From the NCBI RefSeq assembly GCF_029870285.1, contig NZ_JACSYA010000007.1, forward strand, positions 124,001 to 188,000: a stretch of 64,000 nucleotides of DNA, read 5' to 3'. Below, in pieces: positions 1 through 7,659 of this stretch. Source of the stretch: Delftia sp. PS-11. Lineage in GTDB: Bacteria; Pseudomonadota; Gammaproteobacteria; Burkholderiales; Burkholderiaceae_C. The translations under genes and the position numbers were made by a program. Position 1 is the stretch's first letter. Every line of letters begins with the position of its first letter. The notes under the pieces were generated by a model. That model worked only from the letters and a program-made list of their open reading frames with translations, searched no databases and had not been told where the DNA came from.

Positions 1-1050
1 GCGGGTGCGGGCGAGCTGGTGTTCACCGACACCGCATCCATCAATCTCTATAAGGTGCTGACGGCTGCAGCCCGCATCGCGCGCGAAGATGCGCCGACCC
101 GCAAGCGCATCATCAGCGAGCGCAGCAACTTTCCCACCGACCTCTACATCGCCCAGTCTGTGTGCCAGGAATTCGGCCTGGAGCTGGTGCTGCTGGAGCC
201 TGAGGAGATTGCTGGCGCACTGACCGAAGAGGTCGCCATCAGCATGCTCACCCATGTCAACTACCGCACGGGCGCTATGCATGACATGGCGGCCGTGACG
301 GCCGCCGCGCATGCCAGGGGCATTCTGTGCGTCTGGGACCTGTGTCACAGCGCGGGCGCCGTGCCCGTGGACCTCAAGGGCGCGGATGCCGACTTCGCCA
401 TAGGCTGCAGCTACAAGTACCTCAACGGCGGCCCCGGCGCGCCGGCCTTCGTCTGGGCCCACCCCCGCCTGGTGGACCGCTTCTGGCAGCCGCTGACAGG
501 CTGGTTCGGCCATGCCGAGCCTTTCCGGTTCGTGCCCGATTACCACCCGGCCCAGGGCATACAGCGCTACCTGTGCGGCACCCAGCCGATGGTCAGCCTG
601 AGCGTGCTGCAATGCGGCCTGGATGTCTTCACCGCCGTGGAGCCGCTGGGCGGCATGGCGGCGCTGCGCAAGAAGTCGCTGGCCCTGACGGACCTGTTCA
701 TCGCCCTGGTCGAAGAGCGCTGCCAGGGTCACGGTCTGGGTCTGGCCACGCCGCGCGCACACGCGCAGCGCGGCTCCCAGGTCTGCCTGACCCGCGAGGA
801 AGGCATGGGCGTGGACGGCAAGGACAGCGGTGCCTACGCCATCGTGCAGGCACTGATCGCGCGGGGCGTGATCGGCGACTTCCGCAAGGGCGATGGCACG
901 GGCCTGCACAAGGACATTCTGCGCTTTGGCTTCACCCCGCTGTACGTGGGCTTCGAGGATGTGTGGCATGCCGTGGAGCACCTGCGCCAGGTGCTGGAAT
1001 CGGGCGAATGGCGCCGCCCGGAGTTCAACCGCATCAACGCGGTGACCTGA
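1..1050 (+). CDS. kynU: Kynureninase, 3' part (5' end outside window)
   Basis: PLP enzyme that cleaves kynurenine to anthranilate and alanine in tryptophan catabolism. The frame is open from base 1, so the start lies to the left; 349 residues are visible against about 416 for the family. The PLP-lysine region is seen as SYKYLNGGPGAP, with K at visible residue 139, preceded by a family-typical WDLCHSAGAVPVDL stretch. The first in-frame GTG (base 19) is internal and not a start. The gene is convergent with the glycosylase gene that follows. Other kyn genes are probably just upstream, which is inferred only. Identification is strong. Confidence 0.93.
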   Translation, partial: AGAGELVFTDTASINLYKVLTAAARIAREDAPTRKRIISERSNFPTDLYIAQSVCQEFGLELVLLEPEEIAGALTEEVAISMLTHVNYRTGAMHDMAAVTAAAHARGILCVWDLCHSAGAVPVDLKGADADFAIGCSYKYLNGGPGAPAFVWAHPRLVDRFWQPLTGWFGHAEPFRFVPDYHPAQGIQRYLCGTQPMVSLSVLQCGLDVFTAVEPLGGMAALRKKSLALTDLFIALVEERCQGHGLGLATPRAHAQRGSQVCLTREEGMGVDGKDSGAYAIVQALIARGVIGDFRKGDGTGLHKDILRFGFTPLYVGFEDVWHAVEHLRQVLESGEWRRPEFNRINAVT

Positions 1051-1071
1051 GCAACTGCAAGGTCCGGGCCC

Positions 1072-2085
1072 TCAGAACGCCAGTGGCGACAGCGAGGCCC
1101 ACAGGTGGGCCGCCACCAGGGCCCGCCAGGGGGAGAAGTCCCTCAGCCATTGCTCGGTGCGGGCAGCATCCACGGCTTTCGCCTGCAGCAGCTGCGCCAG
1201 GGCGCGGCGCACGGCAGCGTCGCCATGCAGCGGACCGTCCAGGTAGCCGTAGCCGCGCAGCAGCGTGTAGTTCACGGTCCAGGGACCGACTCCTTTGATG
1301 TCCAGCAGCCGGCTGGCGATCTCGGCGGCAGGCAGCTCGGGCATGGCCGCCCAGTCGTCCAGCGGCAGCCGGCCTGCCTGCACGGCCTCGGCCAGCAGGC
1401 GCAAGGTGCGCGACTTGGCCTGTGAAAAACCCGCCCCACGCAGCGTTTCATCATCCATGGCGGCGACCTGGGCGGCTTCAGGAATGCACCACAGCTGCTG
1501 CGGCATGGCCGCATCCCCCGTCTGCAGGCTGACTGGCTGGTTCGCGGCCAGGATCAGGCGCCGACGCAGCGACACGGCCGCCGCCACGCTGATCTGCTGG
1601 CCCGTGACCGCCCAGCTCAGCGCTTCCCAGGGCGTGCAGGCAGCCGGCACATGCAGGCCGCGCTGGCGCGCCAGCAGCGGCCCCAGCTGTGCATGCCCGG
1701 CATGCGCGCGCTCGAAGCGCAGCACATCCTGGCCCAGGCCGAACATGCGCCGCAGCATGGCGGCCAGGGCCGCCTGCACCTGCAGCTCGGGCGCCTCGGC
1801 TGCGCCCTGCAGCCACCAATGGGCCTGCACCTCGGATACGGCACTGCCCGGCGGCGGCAGGTGCAGCGTCAGCAGCGTGGCCCGCCCGCGCCACGCCAGG
1901 GCCTTGTGCAGTACCGGCCGGGGACCGCCGTGCAGGCCGCACTCGGCAATGCGCTGTGCGTCACGGCAGTGAAAGCCCCAGAACCCGGCCATGCGGTAGT
2001 CCTGCGGCAATGCCAGCCGCTGCGAGACCCGCAGGTCGCCGGCGGATGGGGATCGGGTGGGAATGGGAAATCCGGGCTCGGTCAT
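1072..2085 (-). CDS. alkA: DNA-3-methyladenine glycosylase II family (AlkA-like)
   Basis: Base-excision repair glycosylase of the helix-hairpin-helix GPD superfamily that removes alkylated purines. The 337-residue protein has an N-terminal AlkA-type half, the conserved AVTGQQIS segment near residues 159-166, a HhH motif LDIKGVGPWTVNYTLLRGYG at about 261-280 and the catalytic Asp at 289 (HGDAAVRRAL). The reading frame is open much further upstream, but the start was set at the ATG at 2085. The extra upstream residues are basic low-complexity sequence unlike the family, and they would run past the divergent MFS start. Length is a little above E. coli AlkA (282 aa). No adjacent ada gene is present. 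Confidence 0.85.
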   Translation of the reverse strand: MTEPGFPIPTRSPSAGDLRVSQRLALPQDYRMAGFWGFHCRDAQRIAECGLHGGPRPVLHKALAWRGRATLLTLHLPPPGSAVSEVQAHWWLQGAAEAPELQVQAALAAMLRRMFGLGQDVLRFERAHAGHAQLGPLLARQRGLHVPAACTPWEALSWAVTGQQISVAAAVSLRRRLILAANQPVSLQTGDAAMPQQLWCIPEAAQVAAMDDETLRGAGFSQAKSRTLRLLAEAVQAGRLPLDDWAAMPELPAAEIASRLLDIKGVGPWTVNYTLLRGYGYLDGPLHGDAAVRRALAQLLQAKAVDAARTEQWLRDFSPWRALVAAHLWASLSPLAF

Positions 2086-2270
2086 GGCCTGCTGGATACA
2101 TGTGGGGGAGAGTGCATGTCTGCGGACAAAGGTTTGGATTGCGCTGCGTGCTGCATTTTCAGCCTTGAATCTCCCTGCCGATAATGACCTGGCGCTGAGC
2201 CTGGGGCGGGCGCGGTGGCGACAGCGCCTGCCGTCGCATGCGGTTAAGCTGCTGCGCCAGGAGACAAACC

Positions 2271-3584
2271 GTGCCAGCAGCACCCGAACCGCCACACCAC
2301 GATACCCCCACCACCCAGGCTTTGCAGGCGCCAGACTGTGCGCCACCGCCACGCAGCCGCCTGCTGTGGGCCATGCTGCTGTCCCTGCTGTCGGCCTTCG
2401 CGCTGAGCCAGGCGTTTCGCACTATCACCTCGGTCATGGCCACGGGACTGCAGCAGGACTTTGGCCTCAACGCGCAGTCGCTAGGGGCCTTCGCGGGACT
2501 GTTCGGCTTGTCTTTCGGCGTAACCCAGCTGCTCATGGGCATCGGCATGGATCTTTACGGCCTGCGGCGCACGGTGCTCACGGCCTTCCCTCTGGCCATC
2601 GCGGGCTCGGCGCTGTCAGCCATGGCGCCCAGCTACGGCTGGCTGATGGCAGGCCAGTTGCTGATCGGCATCGGCTGCTCGCCGGCTTTCCTGGCCTGCA
2701 CCATGTTCATCTCGCGCCACTTTCCCATCGACCGGTTCGCCTTTCTTTCCGGCGTGGGCATGGGCGTCGGGGGGCTGGGTCTGCTGTTCACCGGCACCCC
2801 GCTGGCCTGGCTGATCCAGCACCATGGCTGGCGCGTGGGCTTTGCGCTGCTGGCCGCGATGGCAGCCGCATCCTGGCTGCTGATCTGGTGGCGCGTGCAT
2901 GAGCCGGTCCGCCCCGGCGCGCAGCCCGCCGCACGCGAGAGCTGGGGCGTTGCCGTGCGCCGCATGGCAGAGCTGTTCACGCTGGCGCACACACTGGGCA
3001 TCATGATCCTGGCCATGGCCTGCTATGCCTCATTCCTGTCGCTGCGCGGACTGTGGCTGGGGCCGCTGCTCATCCACCGCTACGACTTCTCGCTCGTGCA
3101 AAGCGGCAACGTGGCATTGCTCGTCTCGCTGATCTCGCTGTTCAGCCCGGCCTTCTTCGGCCGTATGGACCCGGGCGCCGCCCGGCGCCGGCGCTGGATC
3201 AACAACTACTCGCTGCTCATGGGCAGCCTGTTCCTGGTCATGGCCTTTCTGCACCATGCGGCAGCCAATGTGGCGCTGATCCTGGCCATGGGGCTGCTGT
3301 CGGGCTATTCGGTGCTGCAGTATGCCGACGTGCGCTCCTCCTACCCTCCCGAACTCACGGGCCGCGCCCTGTCGCTGTTCACCATGGCCATGTTCCTGGG
3401 CGTGGCTCTGGTGCAGTGGCTCACGGGCTGGGTGGCTGCCTGGGCACAGGCCTGGGGCGTGGAGCCTTACCAGGCCGTCATGGCATCGATCGCCGCCATC
3501 CTGGTCGGCGCATCGACCGCCTTCCGCTATCTGCCGGCGTCACCGCTGCTGCGCCAGGCTCCGGCCGGCCCCGGCGCGGCCTGA
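2271..3584 (+). CDS. MFS transporter
   Basis: Major facilitator superfamily permease of 438 residues with about 12 hydrophobic segments. After an N-terminal hydrophilic tail, TM1 begins near LLWAMLLSLLSAFALSQAF. The loop between TM2 and TM3 carries a G-x-x-x-D-x-x-G-x-R-type motif (GIGMDLYGLRRT). The start was chosen as GTG at 2271 because AGGAG lies 7 bases before it; an upstream ATG at 2238 has no such site. Substrate is unknown. It is divergent from alkA and convergent, only 11 bases away, with the flavin monooxygenase, so the context gives no substrate clue. Confidence 0.8.
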   Translation: MPAAPEPPHHDTPTTQALQAPDCAPPPRSRLLWAMLLSLLSAFALSQAFRTITSVMATGLQQDFGLNAQSLGAFAGLFGLSFGVTQLLMGIGMDLYGLRRTVLTAFPLAIAGSALSAMAPSYGWLMAGQLLIGIGCSPAFLACTMFISRHFPIDRFAFLSGVGMGVGGLGLLFTGTPLAWLIQHHGWRVGFALLAAMAAASWLLIWWRVHEPVRPGAQPAARESWGVAVRRMAELFTLAHTLGIMILAMACYASFLSLRGLWLGPLLIHRYDFSLVQSGNVALLVSLISLFSPAFFGRMDPGAARRRRWINNYSLLMGSLFLVMAFLHHAAANVALILAMGLLSGYSVLQYADVRSSYPPELTGRALSLFTMAMFLGVALVQWLTGWVAAWAQAWGVEPYQAVMASIAAILVGASTAFRYLPASPLLRQAPAGPGAA

Positions 3585-3595
3585 ACGGCACAGAT

Positions 3596-4804
3596 CTACA
3601 GTGAGCTGGCCACCGAGCCATCGCCCCGGTAAAGCCAGGGCAGGTCCATGAGCCGCGAGCCCAGCAGGCGCAGCGACAGATCGCGCCCCCAGCGCACGGG
3701 ACCCGTGGCATGGAAGATGCGCCCATTGCGCAGCGAGCGCGCCTGCACGCGAGCATTGCGCTGCCAGCGGTTGAGCGCATAGCGGCGCAGCCGCAGGTGG
3801 ACATCCAGATCGTGCATGGCCAGCGCGCGCTGCAGCTCGGCGGCATCCTCGATGGCCATGCCGGCGCCCTGGGCCAGGTAGGGGCGCATCGGGTGGGCGG
3901 CATCGCCCAGCAGTGCCACCAGCCCCTGCGCCATGTGGGAGGCCGATTGCACGGGCGGCCGGTCGCCCACGGGCCATAGCCGCCATTCGCCGCCCGCCGC
4001 TGGCACATGCTGCACCAGGTCGAGCAGATGGGCACAGCAGCCTTGCATCGCCTGCACCAGATCGGCGAGATTGCCCGCATGGTCCCAGTGGGCCAGATCC
4101 TGGGGCGCAGGGCCCTGGACGATGATGACGAGGTTTTGCAGTTCGCCACGGCGCACGGGGTACTGGATGGCGTGCAGGCGTGGCCCCAGCCAGGCCGTGA
4201 CATCGGTGGCGCGCAAGCGCTTGGGCAACTGGGGCTGGTGCACCAGTGCCCGGTAGGCCAGATGGCCCGTGACACGCGGCGGCCCATCGCCCAGCAGTTG
4301 CTGGCGCAGCACGCTGCGCACGCCATCGGCAGCGATCAGCGCATCCCCTTCGACGAGCTTGCCGGCACGGGTGCGCACCGTGACGACGCCATCGGCTTCG
4401 GCGAAACTCTCCAGCGGCTGCCCCAGATTCAGATGCACGCCGGAATAGGTTTGCAACGCCTCCAGCAGCAACTGCTGCAGGTCCGCGCGGTGGATGGTGG
4501 CGTAGGCCGCGCCATAGCGCTGCACGGCATCGCTGCCCAGCGTCATCTGCGCCAGTTGCACGCCTGTGACTGCACTGCGCACGCGCAGGCTGGCCGGCAA
4601 AGCCACCACCTGCTGCAGCGGCTTTTGCAGGCCCCAGGCCTGCAGGCGCCGCACCACGTTGGGCCCCAGCTGAATCCCGGCACCAACCTCGCTCAGCTGG
4701 GCGGTCTGCTCGAACAGGCGCACGTCACAGCCCGCGCGCGCCGCCCCAATGCCTGCGGCCAGACCACCAATGCCGCCGCCGGCAATCAACACCTGCTTGT
4801 TCAT
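3596..4804 (-). CDS. FAD-dependent monooxygenase, class A aromatic hydroxylase type
   Basis: Flavoprotein monooxygenase of 402 residues in the salicylate / 3-hydroxybenzoate-6-hydroxylase superfamily, predicted to use NAD(P)H and O2 to hydroxylate an aromatic or N-heterocyclic acid. Seen: FAD Rossmann GGGIGG at 9-14, the DG motif at 160-161 (AADGVRSVLR) and the GD motif at 300-301 (LLGDAAHPMRPYLAQGAG). The ATG start at 4804 gives the exact expected N-terminus, MNKQVLIAGG. No aromatic catabolic partner lies beside it, so the substrate cannot be named. Two TGTCAGACA palindromes upstream suggest it is regulated alone. Confidence 0.82.
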   Translation of the reverse strand: MNKQVLIAGGGIGGLAAGIGAARAGCDVRLFEQTAQLSEVGAGIQLGPNVVRRLQAWGLQKPLQQVVALPASLRVRSAVTGVQLAQMTLGSDAVQRYGAAYATIHRADLQQLLLEALQTYSGVHLNLGQPLESFAEADGVVTVRTRAGKLVEGDALIAADGVRSVLRQQLLGDGPPRVTGHLAYRALVHQPQLPKRLRATDVTAWLGPRLHAIQYPVRRGELQNLVIIVQGPAPQDLAHWDHAGNLADLVQAMQGCCAHLLDLVQHVPAAGGEWRLWPVGDRPPVQSASHMAQGLVALLGDAAHPMRPYLAQGAGMAIEDAAELQRALAMHDLDVHLRLRRYALNRWQRNARVQARSLRNGRIFHATGPVRWGRDLSLRLLGSRLMDLPWLYRGDGSVASSL

Positions 4805-4853
4805 GCAGCTATTGTGCCGCCATGCCGTACGCGACCGGAACGGATGGGATTAT

Positions 4854-4871
4854 CTTGTCAGACAAGTCTGA
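4854..4871. promoter_or_regulatory. Candidate operator upstream of the flavin monooxygenase
   Basis: Two overlapping perfect palindromes: CTTGTC-A-GACAAG (4854-4866) and TCAGAC-AA-GTCTGA (4858-4871). They sit 50-67 bases upstream of the monooxygenase ATG. The core TGTCAGACA recurs at 4968-4976. This is an inferred regulator-binding site; the regulator is not known. Confidence 0.45.
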
Positions 4872-4966
4872 AGAAAATCAAAAAAATCTTAAGAATCCGA
4901 TAAGCATCGACCATCTTCCAGCGCATTTGTCCTGTTGCGCAGGATCGCAGGAATACATGCCTTTTT

Positions 4967-4977
4967 CTGTCAGACAG
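4967..4977. promoter_or_regulatory. Second copy of TGTCAGACA palindrome
   Basis: CTGTC-A-GACAG, an 11-bp palindrome that shares the TGTCAGACA core with the site at 4854-4871, 112 bases away. It lies between the monooxygenase promoter side and the H-NS gene terminator. It may be an auxiliary operator. Confidence 0.35.
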
Positions 4978-4987
4978 ATGCGCAATC

Positions 4988-5017
4988 AAAAAAGCCCGCC
5001 GGAGCAGGCGGGCTTTT
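4988..5017 (-). terminator. Rho-independent terminator of the H-NS gene
   Basis: Perfect stem AAAAGCCCGCC / GGCGGGCTTTT with a 6-base loop. On the minus strand the stem ends in a run of T, about 20 bases after the H-NS stop codon. It may also stop plus-strand transcription. Confidence 0.85.
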
Positions 5018-5036
5018 CAAGCGGGCAGGTACACGC

Positions 5037-5324
5037 TCAGATGGCGAATTGCTCGCGGTCCTGGCCCTGAATCCACCGGGGCGGCTTTCCACGGCCTGTC
5101 CAGGTCTGGCCAGAAGCCGGGTCGCGGTACTTCGGAGCGACCTTGGCACCTGTATTGGCGGAACGGGCACGGGCGGGCGGAAAAACATCTTCGGGATTCA
5201 GTTCATACTCGCCAACCAGACTGCGCACCTTGGCAATAGCCTCCGCCAGTTCATTTTTGCGGGCTTCCTGGATCTGTTGTTCCAGTGCTTCCCGCTGCTG
5301 CAGCAGTTCTTTGTAAGAGCTCAT
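5037..5324 (-). CDS. H-NS family nucleoid protein
   Basis: Histone-like nucleoid-structuring protein of 95 residues. The N-terminal half (1-40) is a charged coiled-coil oligomerisation region. The C-terminal DNA-binding motif is YRDPASGQTWTGRGKPPRWI at residues 66-85, matching the H-NS AT-hook-like loop. The start is the ATG at 5324 (MSSYKELLQQ); an upstream ATG at 5357 would add 11 residues not seen in the family. The gene is flanked by AT-rich sequence with a TATAAT at 5356-5361 and by a clear terminator, so it is monocistronic. Probable role: silencing of AT-rich DNA and global regulation. Confidence 0.9.
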   Translation of the reverse strand: MSSYKELLQQREALEQQIQEARKNELAEAIAKVRSLVGEYELNPEDVFPPARARSANTGAKVAPKYRDPASGQTWTGRGKPPRWIQGQDREQFAI

Positions 5325-5355
5325 GGTTGCGCTTTGAAGTTGATTAAGATGAACC

Positions 5356-5361
5356 ATTATA
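5356..5361 (-). promoter_or_regulatory. Candidate -10 element of the H-NS gene
   Basis: Exact TATAAT on the minus strand, 32 bases upstream of the H-NS ATG, inside a markedly AT-rich intergenic stretch (5325-5418). No convincing -35 hexamer at standard spacing was found. Confidence 0.4.
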
Positions 5362-5418
5362 GAAACAGATTCAGCTCAAAGCACAGTTGATAACCAATAA
5401 TCACAATATAGCTTCAAT

Positions 5419-6732
5419 CTATTGATCAATCACGCCATCAGATGCATCCGGCAAGGCCAGAATCTTATCAATCCGCTTTCCATCGAGGTCGATGACTTCA
5501 AAGATCCATCCCGCACAGCTGACACGTTCCCCCAGAATGGGCAAATGGCCGCTTTCCGCCATGAGCAGACCAGCCACCGTGTTGTAACGCCCGCGGTGTT
5601 CATCGGGCAGTTCGCGGATTTCAAGCCGGGCCTTGAGTTCGGATACGGGCATCAGGCCATCCAGTAGCCAGGAGCCGTCTTCGCGTTGCATGGCCCAGGC
5701 TTCAGCCTCCGTCACCGGCTGCAGTTCGCCCGTGATGGCCTCCAGCAGGTCGCGCGGCGTCATGATGCCCTGCACCACGCCATATTCATCCACCACGAAC
5801 ACCATGCGCCCGGAGCGCGCGCGCAACTGCTCGAGCAGTTCCATGACGCTGAGCGTCTCCGGCAGGAAGGACGCAGGCGCCACATGCTCACGCAGCAGCG
5901 TAGCGGCCGCATCAGGGCCCAGCGACAGCAGCCGCGCCACGCTGACGATGCCCACCACGTCATCGAGCGAATTGCGGCACACCGGGTACCAGGAGTGTCC
6001 GCCCTTGGCATGGCCGTCGGCAGATGCCTGCAATGCCTCGGCCACGGTCATTTCAGCCGGCAGCCACTGCACATCGGCACGGGGGATCATGATGGATGTC
6101 AAAGGCCGGTCATCGAGGCGAAAGACGTTCTGCACCATCAGATGCTCGCTGGCTTCGATCACACCGGCCTCGCGCCCCTCGGCCAGGCTGGCCGCGATTT
6201 CCTCTTCGGTCACCGATCGCCCCTGGGTCTGGTTGATGCGCAGCAGGGTCAGCACCGCATGGGTGGAAAACGACAGCAGGCGCACAAAAGGCTTGGCGGC
6301 CGACGCAACCCAGGTCATGGGCCTGGAAATCAGCGTGGACACTGTTTCCGGATAAAGCTGACCAATACGCTTGGGTACCAGTTCACCGAAAACGATGGTG
6401 ATAAAGGTAATTGCAGCCACCACCACGGCGGTGGCAGTGATGCCGGCGGCGCGCTCGGGCGTGCCCAGCGCCTGCAGCCAGCGGGCCAGATCATCGCTGA
6501 AGGCAGCCTCGCCCAAAATGCCGTTGAGCAGCCCGATGGAGGTAATTCCCACCTGCACCGAAGACAGAAACTGCGTAGGGTTGTCGAGCAGGGCAAGGGC
6601 AGCGATAGCGCCCTTGTCTCCCGTTTCAGCCAGTGCGGCAAGGCGGGCCTTGCGGCTGGAGGCCAATGCCAATTCAGACATTGCAAACACCCCATTGAGC
6701 AGCGTGAGCAACGCGATCAGCAGAAAATCCAT
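5419..6732 (-). CDS. CorC/HlyC-type membrane protein (DUF21-CBS-CorC_HlyC)
   Basis: Membrane protein of 437 residues, of the family often named hemolysin/CorC and now linked to divalent cation (Mg/Co) efflux. Order seen: N-terminal DUF21 membrane domain starting MDFLLIALLTLLNGVFAMSE with several hydrophobic helices to about residue 190, a tandem CBS pair (about 200-340, including SIMIPRADVQWLP and RMVFVVDEYGVVQGIMTPRD), and a C-terminal CorC_HlyC FAD-like domain (about 345-430, ending with the VAGLLM...GWIFEVIDLDGKRIDKI pattern). The open frame continues upstream through apaH on the other strand. The ATG at 6732 is the family start and lies only 24 bases from the divergent apaH ATG. Confidence 0.88.
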   Translation of the reverse strand: MDFLLIALLTLLNGVFAMSELALASSRKARLAALAETGDKGAIAALALLDNPTQFLSSVQVGITSIGLLNGILGEAAFSDDLARWLQALGTPERAAGITATAVVVAAITFITIVFGELVPKRIGQLYPETVSTLISRPMTWVASAAKPFVRLLSFSTHAVLTLLRINQTQGRSVTEEEIAASLAEGREAGVIEASEHLMVQNVFRLDDRPLTSIMIPRADVQWLPAEMTVAEALQASADGHAKGGHSWYPVCRNSLDDVVGIVSVARLLSLGPDAAATLLREHVAPASFLPETLSVMELLEQLRARSGRMVFVVDEYGVVQGIMTPRDLLEAITGELQPVTEAEAWAMQREDGSWLLDGLMPVSELKARLEIRELPDEHRGRYNTVAGLLMAESGHLPILGERVSCAGWIFEVIDLDGKRIDKILALPDASDGVIDQ

Positions 6733-6756
6733 GGTTCGTATATCAGAAAGAAGACC

Positions 6757-7602
6757 ATGGCACTTTACTGTATCGGCGATATCCAGGGCTGCCACGACGC
6801 TTTCGAGCGTCTGCTGCAGCGCGTGGATTTCTCCGCCAGCCGCGATACGCTCTACATTCTTGGCGACCTGGTGAACCGAGGCCCTGCCTCGGACAAGGTG
6901 CTGCGCACCTGCATGGCGGCAGGCGATGCCATGCGCCCTCTGCTGGGCAACCATGACCTGCATCTGCTGGCTGCGGCCCACGGCGTGCGCCGCAGCAGCC
7001 GGCGCGACACCCTGGCGCAGGTGCTGGATGCGCCCGACAGCGAACGCCTGCTGGGCTGGCTGCGCGAGCAGCCTCTGGCGCGCAGCCACCGCATGGCGCA
7101 TGGGCAGGATTTGCTGATGGTGCATGCCGGCGTGCTGCCGCAGTGGACGGCGCAAGAGGCGCTGGATCTGGCTGGCGAGGTGCATGCCGTGCTGCGCGGC
7201 ACGCAACTGCCCGAGTTCCTGCAGGCCATGTACGGCAACCAGCCTGACCGCTGGACACCGCAGCTGCAGGGCTGGGAGCGCCTGCGCGCCATCGTCAACG
7301 CGCTGACCCGGCTGCGCTTTTGCGATGCGCAGGGCGTCATGGACTTCGAGAGCACGGAATCGGCAGAGCAGGCGCCGCCCGGCCTGATGCCCTGGTTCGA
7401 TGTGCCGGGACGCGCCACGGCTGGCACGCCCATCGCGTTTGGCCACTGGTCCACGCTGGGCCACATCAACCGGCCCGACCTCGTGGCGCTGGACACCGGC
7501 TGTATCTGGGGCGGCTGCCTGAGCATGATGCGCTTTGGCGGCAGCCCGGGCGAGCGCGAACTGATCCAGGTGCAGTGCCCTCAGGCGCAGGCGCCGGGCT
7601 GA
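6757..7602 (+). CDS. apaH: Bis(5'-nucleosyl)-tetraphosphatase, symmetrical
   Basis: Hydrolyses Ap4A to two ADP and controls dinucleoside polyphosphate levels. The 281-residue calcineurin-like phosphoesterase has metal-binding motifs GDIQGCH (7-13), GDLVNRGP (36-43) and GNHDLH (64-69), then H residues in MVHAGVLPQW and FGHWSTLG. The start ATG at 6757 has a purine-rich AGAAAGAAG just upstream. It is usually found with ksgA/apaG in enterobacteria; here it stands alone, divergent from the CorC-like gene. Confidence 0.93.
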   Translation: MALYCIGDIQGCHDAFERLLQRVDFSASRDTLYILGDLVNRGPASDKVLRTCMAAGDAMRPLLGNHDLHLLAAAHGVRRSSRRDTLAQVLDAPDSERLLGWLREQPLARSHRMAHGQDLLMVHAGVLPQWTAQEALDLAGEVHAVLRGTQLPEFLQAMYGNQPDRWTPQLQGWERLRAIVNALTRLRFCDAQGVMDFESTESAEQAPPGLMPWFDVPGRATAGTPIAFGHWSTLGHINRPDLVALDTGCIWGGCLSMMRFGGSPGERELIQVQCPQAQAPG

Positions 7603-7610
7603 GACCTCGG

Positions 7611-7636
7611 AAAAAACGCCTGCAGGGCAGGCGTTC
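7611..7636 (-). terminator. Rho-independent terminator of the DEAD-box helicase gene
   Basis: Perfect stem AACGCCTGC / GCAGGCGTT with a 3-base loop, followed on the minus strand by six T. It lies 24 bases beyond the helicase stop and 9 bases beyond the apaH stop, so it may serve both genes. Confidence 0.75.
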
Positions 7637-7659
7637 TATACAGAAGGAAAGAACGCCGC

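Noticed and set aside
5419..7464. 681-residue open frame reaching through apaH on the opposite strand
   Set aside because: Only the part from 6732 down has the DUF21-CBS-CorC domains. The upstream part is the antisense of apaH and has low-complexity His/Gln/Arg content.
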